Counted from the first letter of the stretch, positions 15,937 to 25,515 are shown. The stretch is DNA of 64,000 nt from CAIOHW01 sp964432565 (GCA_964432565.1 CAYSOA010000002.1:89765-153764); one strand, 5' to 3'. Program-made: numbers and translations. Notes: generated by a model not told the origin, from the letters alone.

Positions 15937-17510
15937 TTTCGGTCTCCCTTTCTTGACTTCCGGACCCTGCTTGCAGGCAGGAGCCCCTGTCGAGTCGCCG
16001 CCTTCATCTCGGGCGAATCAATCATGCATTCCAGACGTGCCAGATCTTCGTAATAGGTACGATCAGTCTCGGCATAGGCGGCATGCCGGCGAACCAACGC
16101 ATGGATCGTCTCGATTCCCCTGGTAGAACGAAGGGGCCGAAGCAGATCAATACCCTGCGCAGCACTGAGAAGCTCCATCGCCAGCACACGCCGGGCATTC
16201 ACGATCACGAGATGGGCCTTCCGAGCCGCCCATGCACCCATGCTGACATGGTCTTCCTTGTCGGCAGAGGTAGGAATCGAATCGACGCTTGCCGGGTGGC
16301 AGAGGGTCTTGTTCTCAGAGACGATGCTGGCAGCGGCAACCTGAATGATCATGAAGCCGCTGTTGAGCCCCCCTTGTCGGATCAGGAAGGCGGGAAGGTC
16401 TGAAAGCGCGGGGTTGATCAACTTTTCAATCCGCTGCTCCGAAATATTGGCGATCTCCGCCACTGCAATCGCCAGCATGTCCATGGCAATTGCGACGATC
16501 TGGCCGTGAAAATTTCCTCCACTCAGGATCTTGCCCGTCTCAGGGAAGAGAAGAGGATTGTCGGTGACCGCATTCACCTCTCGTTCGAGAACTCCTCGGA
16601 CGAAAGCGAGGACGTCGCGCGAAGCCCCGTGAACCTGGGGCATGCAGCGAAGAGAGTAGGGGTCCTGCACCTTGGTGCAGTCCTCATGGCTCCTGGCTAT
16701 TTCACTGCGACCGCCGCTTGCCAGCAATGCTCGCAGGTGGGCAGCCGTTTGAACCTGCCCCGGATGAGGACGAACAGCGTGAATTTCGGCATCGAATGCG
16801 GCGTCGGTTCCTCGCATGGCTTCGACGCTCATGGCACCGGCGCAGTCCGCCACATTGCAGAGATGCTCCGCCTCCAGCAGAGCCAGTGTCCCGATGGCTG
16901 TCATGAACTGGGTTCCGTTGATCAGCGCCAGGCCCTCCTTCGGACCCAGCGACAGAGGCTTCAGTCCGCATCTCTTCAATGCCTCCGCTCCGGTCATGAC
17001 CTTTCCACGCAAGCGGACATGGCCTTCTCCGATCAGCGGAAGGGCCAGATGAGAAAGTGGCGCGAGATCTCCGCTTGCTCCGACGGAGCCTTGCTCGGGG
17101 ACAATCGGGTGAATGCCCCGGTTCAGAAAGGCCAGCAGCTGCTCGACTGTCGCCAGCGCCACACCAGAGTGTCCCTGACAGAGGTTCCAGGCCCGAAGCA
17201 GCAGCATGGCTCGCACCTGCTCGTCGGCGAGCGGAGATCCGACCCCCACCGCATGCGAACGAATCAGGTTCACCTGAAGCTGTTCGATATCGGCGTCATC
17301 CACCCTGACGTTCGAAAGAAGCCCAAAGCCGGTATTGATGCCATAATAGGTCTCGCCTGAACGGGCCCGATCACGAAGAAAGCGATACGCCTTCTGTATC
17401 CGCGCTCGTGCTGTCGGCCCAAGAATCACCGTTCGCCCGTGAACAGCGACCTGTTCAACGTCCTCAAGTGAGATTGCACTCTTTCCCAGAAGCAGCGGCT
17501 TCATCTTCAT
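15933..17510 (-). CDS. hutH: Histidine ammonia-lyase HutH
   Basis: First enzyme of histidine degradation, releasing ammonia from L-histidine to give urocanate. The triad Ala-Ser-Gly that cyclises to the MIO cofactor is present in GSVGASGDLAPLSH, and YYGINTGFGLLS and QDPYSLRCMPQVHG match the family. I chose the ATG at 17510, nine bases after GAGG, over a GTG at 17516 that lies only 3 bases from it; the product is then about 525 residues. It follows rpe with almost no gap, so the hut genes may be read through from the def-fmt-rpe transcript. Confidence 0.97.
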   Translation of the reverse strand: MKMKPLLLGKSAISLEDVEQVAVHGRTVILGPTARARIQKAYRFLRDRARSGETYYGINTGFGLLSNVRVDDADIEQLQVNLIRSHAVGVGSPLADEQVRAMLLLRAWNLCQGHSGVALATVEQLLAFLNRGIHPIVPEQGSVGASGDLAPLSHLALPLIGEGHVRLRGKVMTGAEALKRCGLKPLSLGPKEGLALINGTQFMTAIGTLALLEAEHLCNVADCAGAMSVEAMRGTDAAFDAEIHAVRPHPGQVQTAAHLRALLASGGRSEIARSHEDCTKVQDPYSLRCMPQVHGASRDVLAFVRGVLEREVNAVTDNPLLFPETGKILSGGNFHGQIVAIAMDMLAIAVAEIANISEQRIEKLINPALSDLPAFLIRQGGLNSGFMIIQVAAASIVSENKTLCHPASVDSIPTSADKEDHVSMGAWAARKAHLVIVNARRVLAMELLSAAQGIDLLRPLRSTRGIETIHALVRRHAAYAETDRTYYEDLARLECMIDSPEMKAATRQGLLPASRVRKSRKGDRK

Positions 17511-17516
17511 CAGCAC

Positions 17517-18164
17517 CTACCTCAACCCGGCAATCGCCTTCGCCCGGTCGTTTTGTCCAAAAATTGCGGAACCTGCCACCAAGACGTCTGCGCCCGCACC
17601 GATCAGCAACTTCGAATTCACTGCGGAAACTCCTCCATCCACCTCGATCAGAAAACCCAGTCCTGCTTCCTGACGACTCTTGGCAAGACGAGTTATCTTT
17701 TCGAGCGCGCCCTCAATGAACCTCTGCCCTCCGAATCCGGGATTGACGCTCATGATGAGAACCAAATCCACGATTTCAAGGACCTCCTCGATGGCCGAGA
17801 GCGGAGTGGCCGGGTTCAGAGAAACGCCGGCCTTGCAGCCCAGTTCTCGAATGCGGCGAAGCAGCCGATCCAGATGGACGGTGGCCTCGGCATGAACGGT
17901 GATGACCGACGCCCCTGCACCGGCAAACACTTCGAGCCATTTCTCTGGCTCGGTCACCATGAGATGGCAGTCGAGCGGCAACTTCGTATGCGGCTTGAGC
18001 GCTGCTGCGACCAGCGGCCCCATGGTCAGATTGGGAACAAAATGTCCATCCATGATGTCCAGGTGCAGCCAGTCGGCGCCCCCGTGTTCAACATCGAGAA
18101 CTTCATCGCGAAGCCGAGAAAAATCCGCCGAAAGGAGACTGGGTGCGATCAGGGTCTTGGCCAT
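17517..18164 (-). CDS. rpe: Ribulose-phosphate 3-epimerase
   Basis: Pentose-phosphate-pathway TIM-barrel enzyme that interconverts ribulose 5-phosphate and xylulose 5-phosphate. Family motifs: APSLLSADF, HLDIMDGHFVPN (metal ligands His and Asp), DCHLMV, MSVNPGFGGQRF, EVDGG and VAGSAIFG. The start ATG at 18164 gives MAKTLIAPSLL, the typical beginning; the open frame extends upstream into fmt, and an ATG at 18179 is also possible. No strong Shine-Dalgarno is visible for either. The product is about 215 residues, the normal length. Confidence 0.96.
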   Translation of the reverse strand: MAKTLIAPSLLSADFSRLRDEVLDVEHGGADWLHLDIMDGHFVPNLTMGPLVAAALKPHTKLPLDCHLMVTEPEKWLEVFAGAGASVITVHAEATVHLDRLLRRIRELGCKAGVSLNPATPLSAIEEVLEIVDLVLIMSVNPGFGGQRFIEGALEKITRLAKSRQEAGLGFLIEVDGGVSAVNSKLLIGAGADVLVAGSAIFGQNDRAKAIAGLR

Positions 18165-18228
18165 GGGTGCCCGAACCATACCCCGGTCGGGACGCTCGCC
18201 GCAAGCGACGCGAGGAAGCCGACGCTGC

Positions 18229-19191
18229 TCAGATCTTCCACTCGAGCGGCGGCGCCCCTGCGCCAAGCCGCCCTTTTTTTCCACTCAAAAACTCGGAGGA
18301 CGACTGAACACGCTTTCCGTCGGGCTGCAGTTCAAGAATTTCAAGACACCCGTCCGCAGCCCCCAGAAAAAGTCTTCCCCCAGACTCAAACAGGAATCCT
18401 GGCCGGCCAATCACCTCAGGACGGAGCCGCACCTTGCGAATCTTGAGTCTCTCCGAGGTCCCCTCCAGGACAACGCTGGTACCGGGCCACGGATTCAGGG
18501 CTCGAACCTGTCGGTCCAGCTCGGCCGCCCTCTTCGCTGGGTCGAGTCTCTCCATTTCTTTCGTCAGCTTAGTTGCGATCGTGACCATGGATTCATCCTG
18601 CGGCGCGGGGGTCAAAGTTCCTGCAACCAGGCCTTCGATCGTTCTGGAAAGAACCCGGGCGCCGAGCGCCGCCAGGCGATCGTGGAGCGTCTGCGCCGTA
18701 TCCTCGGGCGAAATGGGCGTCCTCTCGACATCCAGCACATCACCCGCGTCAAGCTTGAGCACCATCTTTTGAGTAGAAACTCCCGTTTCACGGTCTCCAG
18801 CCAAGATCGCCCACTGGATCGGAGCAGCCCCACGCCACCGTGGAAGAATCGAGGAGTGCACGTTGACACAACCCAAGACTGGAACATCGAGCACGTTTTG
18901 CTTCAGGATCTGCCCGTAGGCGACGACGATGAGAAAGTCCGGTGCGAGCGCAGTCAGACGTTCCAATTCACCGGGTTGAGAAAGTTTCGCGGGTTGGAAC
19001 ACCGGAATGCCGAGCTCCTGTGCCTTGATCTTGACCGGCGAAGCCTTCACTTCCAGCCCGCGTCCTACCGGACGATCCGGCTGGGTATAAACGGCCTGAA
19101 TGTCACAAAGCTCATTGGCCGCCACCAATGAAGGCACCGCAAAATCGGGGGTGCCCATGAAAATGACGCGTGGTCTTACGGCCGAGGGCAT
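18229..19191 (-). CDS. fmt: Methionyl-tRNA formyltransferase
   Basis: Uses 10-formyl-tetrahydrofolate to formylate initiator Met-tRNA. The 320-residue product shows IFMGTPDFAVPSL, the folate and catalytic segment NVHSSILPRWRGAAPIQWAI, and a C-terminal OB-fold region with ALNPWPGTSVVLEG. The gene begins 3 bases after def, its classic partner: formyl groups added here are removed by Def after translation. Confidence 0.97.
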   Translation of the reverse strand: MPSAVRPRVIFMGTPDFAVPSLVAANELCDIQAVYTQPDRPVGRGLEVKASPVKIKAQELGIPVFQPAKLSQPGELERLTALAPDFLIVVAYGQILKQNVLDVPVLGCVNVHSSILPRWRGAAPIQWAILAGDRETGVSTQKMVLKLDAGDVLDVERTPISPEDTAQTLHDRLAALGARVLSRTIEGLVAGTLTPAPQDESMVTIATKLTKEMERLDPAKRAAELDRQVRALNPWPGTSVVLEGTSERLKIRKVRLRPEVIGRPGFLFESGGRLFLGAADGCLEILELQPDGKRVQSSSEFLSGKKGRLGAGAPPLEWKI

Positions 19192-19194
19192 CGC

Positions 19195-19836
19195 CTAGTT
19201 GTCCTTCTTTCGAGGACCACCCATGTCGTGAAGATCGGAGCCCGGGCCAAGATCGCCACGGACTTCACGCTCCCGCCGCTCGGCAAGGAGCTTTTTCTTC
19301 ACCATCTGCTTTTTCAGCGGAGTGAGGCGATCGATGAAAAGTCGTCCATCCAGATGATCCATCTCATGCTGGATGCAAACCGAAAGGAGCCCCTCGGCAT
19401 CCAAAGTCTTCGTTAGTCCATCGATGTCCTGGTACTGGAGTTTGATCTTCTCTGCGCGCTCGACATCGGCAGTATACTCCGGAACTGAGAGGCACCCCTC
19501 CTTGAAAAGAATCTTTCCCTCACGGCGGATGATCTCGGGATTGATGATGATTCGGGGACTCTTGTTGGTGATGATTCCGGTTCCACTGACCTCGGCCCCC
19601 TCGGGCATCTCTTCGATGCCGTCTGCGACCTCCTCAAAGTCATAATCTGTATCGATCACGACGATCCGCTCAAGCAGCCCCACCTGATTGGCGGCGAGCC
19701 CGATCCCCGGCGCATCATACATGGTCTCGAGCATGTCATCGGCCAACTTACGGTAGGACCTCTCAACCCGTTCAATGGGCTTGGCCTTCTGCGAGAGAAC
19801 CGAATCGGGAAAAGTATAAATCTTGAGTTTTGCCAT
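19195..19836 (-). CDS. def: Peptide deformylase
   Basis: Metalloenzyme that removes the N-formyl group from new proteins. All three motifs are present: GIGLAANQVG, EGCLSVPEY (metal Cys) and QHEMDHLDG (metal His pair and catalytic Glu). At 213 residues it is longer than E. coli Def (169) because of an acidic insert after the second strand (about residues 65-90) and a charged C-terminal tail that ends KKDN. It precedes fmt by 3 bases. Confidence 0.97.
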   Translation of the reverse strand: MAKLKIYTFPDSVLSQKAKPIERVERSYRKLADDMLETMYDAPGIGLAANQVGLLERIVVIDTDYDFEEVADGIEEMPEGAEVSGTGIITNKSPRIIINPEIIRREGKILFKEGCLSVPEYTADVERAEKIKLQYQDIDGLTKTLDAEGLLSVCIQHEMDHLDGRLFIDRLTPLKKQMVKKKLLAERREREVRGDLGPGSDLHDMGGPRKKDN

Positions 19837-19855
19837 GGTCGTGCGGAACGCAGAA

Positions 19856-20935
19856 TCACGCCGGCCGCCGGGCCACCAGAAAGATCAACGCGAGAACGCA
19901 AATCATGCTGGGAAGCCACGCCGCAAGCACTGGATGCAATGCGCCATTCACCCCGAGAGATAAGCTGACGGAGTAGAAAAGCCAATAGAAAAAGGTCGCC
20001 ATCAACGCCAGCCCCAGGTCGCGAGCAAGGCCGCCCGAGCGGCGACTGCCGAGCGAGAAGGGAATGGCGAGCCAGCACATGACCAATGGCGTAAAGCAGA
20101 TTGCAATTCGCGAATGAAGCTTGACCTCGAAACGACGCGTATTACCGCCAGCAGCCTTCGCCCGGTCGATATAAGCGGACAGCTCGCGGAGACGCAGGGA
20201 GTTGACCTCCCGTTCGATCTCCTGAAAGTCCTGCGGTGTTTCTGAAATCCGCAGTTCCTTGCTCTCAAAACGTCTGGTCATTGGAAAGGGGGTGTCCGGA
20301 TCGAAGATCGTCACGAGTCCATCGAGCATCTTCCATCCCGTCTCTGTATGAACTCCCTTGCTGGCCTCGACCAGTTGCACCAGCCGGAACCGCTCATCAA
20401 GCGTATAAACGGACATCCCTTCGATGGTCTTCGTTCCGAGGTCAAAGGAGCGGAGATTGAAAATGAGGTTTTGTGATCGGTACCAGACCTTGTCTCTGCG
20501 TACGTCCAGAAAAAAATCCGGTCTCTTTTTCATGACGTGCCAGTAGTAGGTGCTCTGCTTCTTGATGAAGAGCGGCACAATCCGGTCCTGAAAAACCAGC
20601 AGCAGACAGCAGAACACGAAGACGATCGCACCCAGTGTCGCCACCATCCGGCCTTTGCCGAAGCCCAGTGAGAAGAAGGCAGTCAGCTCCCCGGTTCGCG
20701 AGAGACCGGAAAGCACCATGACCGTACCCGCGAGAACCGCCGGCGGAGCCAGCTGCACGAAGATCTCAGGAAGGCCGAGCACTCCGCGCCACAAGATCTG
20801 CGTGGCCGGATAAGGCTGCTCGTTTAGATGCGCAATCATGGCCTGGAAAAAGAACAGAACCACCAGTCCCAGCCAGGCAGGAACGAACCCCCGAATGAAG
20901 GAAGTGACGAGGTAACGATCCAAGGTTCGCACCAC
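19856..20935 (-). CDS. LPS export permease, LptF/LptG family
   Basis: Inner-membrane half of the LptB2FG machine that extracts lipopolysaccharide towards the Lpt bridge. The 359 residues contain three N-terminal and three C-terminal membrane segments that flank a periplasmic beta-jellyroll domain (about 125-255), as in this family. The opening LDRYLVTSFIRGF is typical. Whether it is LptF or LptG cannot be settled by eye, and the second permease is not in the window. It heads the transcript of def, fmt, rpe and possibly hut; lepB diverges 54 bases upstream. Confidence 0.9.
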   Translation of the reverse strand: MVRTLDRYLVTSFIRGFVPAWLGLVVLFFFQAMIAHLNEQPYPATQILWRGVLGLPEIFVQLAPPAVLAGTVMVLSGLSRTGELTAFFSLGFGKGRMVATLGAIVFVFCCLLLVFQDRIVPLFIKKQSTYYWHVMKKRPDFFLDVRRDKVWYRSQNLIFNLRSFDLGTKTIEGMSVYTLDERFRLVQLVEASKGVHTETGWKMLDGLVTIFDPDTPFPMTRRFESKELRISETPQDFQEIEREVNSLRLRELSAYIDRAKAAGGNTRRFEVKLHSRIAICFTPLVMCWLAIPFSLGSRRSGGLARDLGLALMATFFYWLFYSVSLSLGVNGALHPVLAAWLPSMICVLALIFLVARRPA

Positions 20936-20989
20936 AACGAGAATAGCATTAAATGGACAATCCCCAAGAGCTTCGATAGTTTCTGGCCG

Positions 20990-21781
20990 ATGAACGAGAA
21001 CGAATCTGCCGCCCCGGAGACCACGGCCGAGAGTCCGAAGACCGCACCGACCATCGACCGGAAGAAATGGCTATGGGACAACGTCGTTTCGCTGGGCACT
21101 GCACTGCTGCTCGTCTTCATGATCCGATCCAGCATCATCGAGGCCTTCAAGATTCCATCGGGTTCGATGATTCCCACCTTGTTGGTCGGCGATCACATTT
21201 TCGTCAATAAGTTCGCCTATGGCCTGAAGGTCCCCTTTTCCGAGTGGCTCTCGGATGGGCCCATCACTGTCATCGAACGCGCTCCGCCCAAGCGGGGTGA
21301 TGTCATTGTCTTCATCTATCCGCGTGACGAGTCCCTGCATTACATCAAGCGCGTCGTCGGTATTCCGGGAGACACCATCGAGGTCAAGGACAAGGTCATT
21401 TATCTCAACGGCAAGGCCGTTGCTCATGAGCCACTCCCTCAGGACCGTCTGAAGGAAGTCCTGTCGGTGCTGGACGAGTCTCGATACTCCAAAGAAAATA
21501 TGGAGGCTTTTCAGGAGCATTTTGACGGGGGTAATCCCATCGTGCTGACCGATCGAAATAATTTCACGACCGAGAGCTTCGGTCCGATCACTGTTCCAGC
21601 CGACCATGTCTTTGTGATGGGAGACAATCGAGACTTCTCGAACGACTCGCGTTTCTGGGGCTACGTTCCCTACCGGAATATCAAGGGAAAGGCCGTCGTC
21701 ATCTGGCTTTCGATTTGGATGGACCTCGCTGAGGGGGAGTTCACCTTCCGTCCGTCACGCACGGGAACGCTTTTCCACTGA
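20990..21781 (+). CDS. lepB: Signal peptidase I
   Basis: Inner-membrane serine protease that cleaves Sec and Tat signal peptides. With the start at the ATG at 20990 the product is 263 residues. One membrane segment (about 30-48) precedes the catalytic PSGSMIPTLLVGDH (Ser 59) and YIKRVVGIPGD (general base Lys 120), followed by GDNRDFSNDSRFWG. The open frame upstream of 20990 has no start codon that fits and lies over the divergent Lpt gene. It converges with the CFI-box gene. Confidence 0.96.
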   Translation: MNENESAAPETTAESPKTAPTIDRKKWLWDNVVSLGTALLLVFMIRSSIIEAFKIPSGSMIPTLLVGDHIFVNKFAYGLKVPFSEWLSDGPITVIERAPPKRGDVIVFIYPRDESLHYIKRVVGIPGDTIEVKDKVIYLNGKAVAHEPLPQDRLKEVLSVLDESRYSKENMEAFQEHFDGGNPIVLTDRNNFTTESFGPITVPADHVFVMGDNRDFSNDSRFWGYVPYRNIKGKAVVIWLSIWMDLAEGEFTFRPSRTGTLFH

Positions 21782-21791
21782 GAGAAGCGCC

Positions 21792-22592
21792 TCAGCGACG
21801 CGAAAGCAGGCAGGCAACGCCATCCAGAGTTCTTGCAAGCAACCAGCGCACGGGATGGGGAGCGGCGTCCAGCTTCGCAGCGAGCGCCGGAGAGACAGAC
21901 TCATAAAAGTGAACCATCCGACGTCCCCACGAGTTTCGAAGCAGGAAATGGTCCCTGAAGCGACGAAGCCGCGGCATGGTCTCAGGGCCTGAGAGATCCA
22001 TCAGCGAACTCGCAATAAAACACGTGGTTCCTCCCAGGCGCTTGTAGGCGGCCTTGAATTCTCCACGGTGAAGCGCCTTTTCGGCGACCAGAAACTTCCT
22101 GAGCGTCTCGGCACAAAGCGCCTTGTAGGTCGCATCCTTGGCAAAATAGACGTATTGATTGAGGTAGAATTGCAGCTTCTGCACATTCTCCTTGCCGCGA
22201 GTGCGATCATAGATTCGAGCGAGATCCCAATAGACGCCAGTCAGAAGCACCATCTCTGCCATCTCGGTTTTCGCATCGAAAACACTGGGTGTAAGCCGGC
22301 CGGACTCCACCTTCTTCGCCCGCTCCAAGGCTTTCAGGTAGACCAAAAAATACTTCGTCGCTTCTCCGGGTTCGTCGCGCGACAATGCAGAGATTCCTTG
22401 CCTGGCGATCTCGAGGCGCTGAACCCGGGCTTCTTGCTGACGCTGTTGTTCTTCCCGCTGAAGCTGCTTCTCGATCTTCTCCCGCATGCGGCTGCTTGTT
22501 GCAGCACGTCGGGCAAGACGATCGGCCTCCTTGGCCTGGGCCTTGGCCTGACGGTCGTCAGGCTCACCGTTTCTGGTATTATCCGAGCTCAT
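21792..22592 (-). CDS. CFI-box C-terminal-domain protein, function unknown
   Basis: A 266-residue protein in three parts: a highly charged, coiled-coil-like N-terminus (about 10-65, rich in Arg, Glu and Gln), a helical middle, and a C-terminal block beginning CFIASSLMDLSG at 191 and continuing RLRRFRDHFLLRNSWGRRMVHFYESVSPALA. That block closely resembles the 'CFI-box' C-terminal region (CFIATAAYG, then RRFRD, LL, GR and a YxxSP-like end) found at the tail of many otherwise unrelated bacterial proteins. No N-terminal signal peptide is visible. It lies 17 bases downstream of priA, with AGGA nine bases before its ATG. The job of the box is not established. Confidence 0.75.
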   Translation of the reverse strand: MSSDNTRNGEPDDRQAKAQAKEADRLARRAATSSRMREKIEKQLQREEQQRQQEARVQRLEIARQGISALSRDEPGEATKYFLVYLKALERAKKVESGRLTPSVFDAKTEMAEMVLLTGVYWDLARIYDRTRGKENVQKLQFYLNQYVYFAKDATYKALCAETLRKFLVAEKALHRGEFKAAYKRLGGTTCFIASSLMDLSGPETMPRLRRFRDHFLLRNSWGRRMVHFYESVSPALAAKLDAAPHPVRWLLARTLDGVACLLSRR

Positions 22593-22609
22593 CCGGTTTT
22601 ATCCTGCGC

Positions 22610-24658
22610 TCATCCTATCCCGCCGGGATCAACATCGACAAGCACGGGAAATTCCAACCTGCTACTGGCCAGTCTTGCAGCATGAACCAGTCGATGAAGA
22701 GATCTGACTGACGTCGATTTCAACAACAGATCCCAACGAAAGATTCCCTTGGCTCGCTCGAGAAAGGCTTCGCTGGGCCCCAGTATTTCAACACTGCCCC
22801 CACTACCGGGATCCGAAGCAATCCATGCGGTAAGCTGGGCAGCGAGGCGTCCAGCCCGCTCTTTGGCCTCGTCACGTCTGGAGGACTCCACTCGAATCCG
22901 GGCGAGCCGCGCAAACGGGGGATAGTTCAGCGCCTGGCGCAACTCGCGCTCCTGCTCAAGAAAGTCCTCCGCCGAGACCTGCCCTGAGAGGACATGAATA
23001 ACGGGATGCTCCGGACTGAAGGTCTGAACCAGGACACGGCCCGGAGCCTCTCCCCGTCCGGCCCTGCCGGAAACCTGGGTCAAAATCTGCAACGCGCGTT
23101 CGGGGGCACGAAAGTCGGGATAACGAAACAATGCATCTGCGAGGATCACCACCACGAGGGTCACGGCAGGAAAGTCATGACCCTTGACCAGCATCTGGGT
23201 TCCAAGGAGCAGATTGGCCTCTTTTCGCCTGAAGCGCTCCAAAGTTTCAGTGAGCCTGGAGGCACTGGTGATCTGATCTCGATCCAGACGCAGGATCTTC
23301 GCCTCCGGGAGCAGCGAGGGCAGTTCCTCCTCAAGACTTTCCGTACCCGCCCCGATGGATGCGAGCCGATCTCCCCGGCACGAGGGGCAGTGCTCCGGTA
23401 TTTGCTCGACATGACCACACACGTGGCACCGGAGTTCCTGATTTTTCCGATGAACCGTGAGCGAGATCGAACAGTTAGGACATCCCGACACCTCGGAACA
23501 GTCCTCACAGAGCAGAAACGCCGCAAATCCGCGACGGTTCAAAAACACCATCGCCTGGTTCCCCGAGTCGAGGGTCTCGCGAATTGCCGTGAGGGATCGC
23601 TCCGCGAGAACGGCCTGGATCCCCTCAACTCTCGGCTCCTCTGAAAGATCCACCACCTCGATCTGGGGAAGGGTTCGAGACAGAACCCGCTCGGTCAGCT
23701 CCAAGCGAACATACTTGCCCTCTCGGACCCTTTCGAGCGTTTCGAGGCTCGGAGTGGCCGAGCCCAGAATCACCAGGGCATTCGCCCTCGAACCACGAAC
23801 AACCGCCAGGTCCCGCGCATGGTAGCGAACCCGGTCCTCCTGCTTGTAGGTGGCATCGTGCTCCTCATCGACGACAATCAAGCCAAGATTCTTCAAGGGC
23901 GCAAAAATCGAGGACCGCGCTCCAACGACAACCCTCAATTGCCCTGACATCATCGCGGCAGTCTGATCCCGACGCTGGCCATCAGGCAGTGCAGAGTGCC
24001 AGAGCCCGACGGACTCGCCCAATGCTGACTCGAATCGGGCGTGAAGCTGTGGAGTCAGGGCGATCTCGGGTGCCAGAATCAGCACACTGCGTCCTTCCGA
24101 AAGCGCTCGACGTGCCAGATCCAGGTACACTTCGGTCTTCCCGCTGCCGGTAACTCCGTGGAGCAGCGCCACCCTGGGGGCAGATGCTGCAGGCCCCTGT
24201 CGAAGTGCCTCAAGCTCATCCGCAACAAGCCGCTGGGCGGCGGTCAGCTCGTGAAGTCCGGTGAGCTCCGGCTTTCGTCGCGCCAAAGGACGCGGCTCGC
24301 GCCGGGCAGACTTCAAGCCAAGCGCCGCTCCCGGCATCGCCGCATGCAGCACCTCTCCAAGAGGTGAATGGTAATACTCATGCGTCCAGCGGCAGAGTTC
24401 AAAGACATCTGGCGGAACGACGGCCGACTCAGGACCGACCTCAAGAACATCCTTGAGTTGGCCATCATCCAGGGAGGCGGGAAGCTCATCGGCAGAAAAC
24501 GGCGCTCCGACCGCGAAGGCGTGAAGACGGCTTCGACCGAAGGGTACCAGCACCCAGCTTCCCTGCCGGACCTTCGGAGCGAGTTCACCCGAAATCCGGT
24601 AGGTGAAGAGCATGTCGATCGGCCTCGGAACGGCCACGGAAAGCAGGAGATGCCCCAT
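22610..24658 (-). CDS. priA: Primosomal replication-restart helicase PriA
   Basis: Superfamily 2 helicase that reloads the replisome at stalled forks. The 682 residues include an N-terminal 3'-DNA-binding domain, Walker A GVTGSGKTEVYL (about 165-176), DEEH Walker B, motif III GSATPSLE, the paired zinc-binding cysteines (CEDCSEVSGCPNCS and CHVCGHVEQIPEHCPSC) and the helicase C-terminal motif QVSGRAGRG. Start ATG at 24658. It sits between a secreted protein gene (10 bases upstream) and the CFI-box gene. Confidence 0.97.
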   Translation of the reverse strand: MGHLLLSVAVPRPIDMLFTYRISGELAPKVRQGSWVLVPFGRSRLHAFAVGAPFSADELPASLDDGQLKDVLEVGPESAVVPPDVFELCRWTHEYYHSPLGEVLHAAMPGAALGLKSARREPRPLARRKPELTGLHELTAAQRLVADELEALRQGPAASAPRVALLHGVTGSGKTEVYLDLARRALSEGRSVLILAPEIALTPQLHARFESALGESVGLWHSALPDGQRRDQTAAMMSGQLRVVVGARSSIFAPLKNLGLIVVDEEHDATYKQEDRVRYHARDLAVVRGSRANALVILGSATPSLETLERVREGKYVRLELTERVLSRTLPQIEVVDLSEEPRVEGIQAVLAERSLTAIRETLDSGNQAMVFLNRRGFAAFLLCEDCSEVSGCPNCSISLTVHRKNQELRCHVCGHVEQIPEHCPSCRGDRLASIGAGTESLEEELPSLLPEAKILRLDRDQITSASRLTETLERFRRKEANLLLGTQMLVKGHDFPAVTLVVVILADALFRYPDFRAPERALQILTQVSGRAGRGEAPGRVLVQTFSPEHPVIHVLSGQVSAEDFLEQERELRQALNYPPFARLARIRVESSRRDEAKERAGRLAAQLTAWIASDPGSGGSVEILGPSEAFLERAKGIFRWDLLLKSTSVRSLHRLVHAARLASSRLEFPVLVDVDPGGIG

Positions 24659-24668
24659 CAGCGGTGCC

Positions 24669-25511
24669 TCAACGAAGCACGGAGTAATAACGACGGATCA
24701 AATCTCGAATTTCACTCTCTGCCGAATCTCCGATTTCGGTGAACCCGTTTGCAACCGTCTTCTTGGTTTCGATCAGCTCGGCGGAATTGATCGTAATGTC
24801 CTGAATCTCCTCGCGCAGGACCTGCTCCTTGCCCTTGGAAACCAGCATCACTCGTGGCATCGGCACCTCTCTGGTGATCTGGTAGGAATCGAACTGAATG
24901 TCGTGGGCATCTCCCGTACGCAGAAGAAGTCTGGCAGGAACAAACTTGTCTTTTTGCACCCAGAGCTGGTTCGAGGACCTGTCTCCAATCACCCAGGACA
25001 CCAGAAGTCCGGATGGCAGCTTCTGCCTTCCAAAGAAGGTCTGCTCCGCCGCGCGACGCTCGACCTCTGTTGGCAACTTCAGAAGCTCTTCTTCTTCCCG
25101 AACTGGAATATCCCAGCGCCTCAACTCATTGAGCAACGGTCCGGGACGACTTTCAAAGAGAAGGAGGGACACCAAAGTGCGGGGCTCACGGTCGGCCGTC
25201 GGCTGACCCAGCTGCCGTTCCACCGAATAGAGCTCGCGCCCGGTCTCATCAAGCGCAGTGCTCCGAAGCACTCCAGACGCGGAGTCAAAAAGAGCCTCTT
25301 CAATGAATCTCGCTCCCGTCAGCCCGCCTTCTGCGGTCAGAGCCATCACGGTTCCCCGCGTACGAATCATCTTCAGTCCAGCCTTTTTCTGCAGCATCGA
25401 CTTCACGATGTATTCGGAAGGCGGGATATACGCCTGCACCGGATGAGAGGTGAGAGTTCCTAGACAGATAAGTACGGCGGCAAAAACGATCGACGGTCTG
25501 CGGATGCTCAT
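24669..25511 (-). CDS. Secreted protein of unknown function
   Basis: A 280-residue protein with a clean signal peptide (hydrophobic core about 7-20, cleavage near VQA before Tyr 28). The mature part is rich in beta-type sequence, with paired short strands and charged turns, somewhat like the LolA/outer-membrane lipoprotein-sorting fold, but I cannot identify it firmly. It has no cysteine pair or enzyme motif. It starts 4 bases after galU and ends 10 bases before priA, so it belongs to that transcript. Confidence 0.75.
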   Translation of the reverse strand: MSIRRPSIVFAAVLICLGTLTSHPVQAYIPPSEYIVKSMLQKKAGLKMIRTRGTVMALTAEGGLTGARFIEEALFDSASGVLRSTALDETGRELYSVERQLGQPTADREPRTLVSLLLFESRPGPLLNELRRWDIPVREEEELLKLPTEVERRAAEQTFFGRQKLPSGLLVSWVIGDRSSNQLWVQKDKFVPARLLLRTGDAHDIQFDSYQITREVPMPRVMLVSKGKEQVLREEIQDITINSAELIETKKTVANGFTEIGDSAESEIRDLIRRYYSVLR

Positions 25512-25515
25512 GCAG

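Noticed and set aside
14617..16053. Long plus-strand open frame (478 codons) opposite hutU
   Set aside because: The opposite strand is hutU and hutH with full family motifs; the plus-strand translation has no domain and is a shadow of high-GC codon use.
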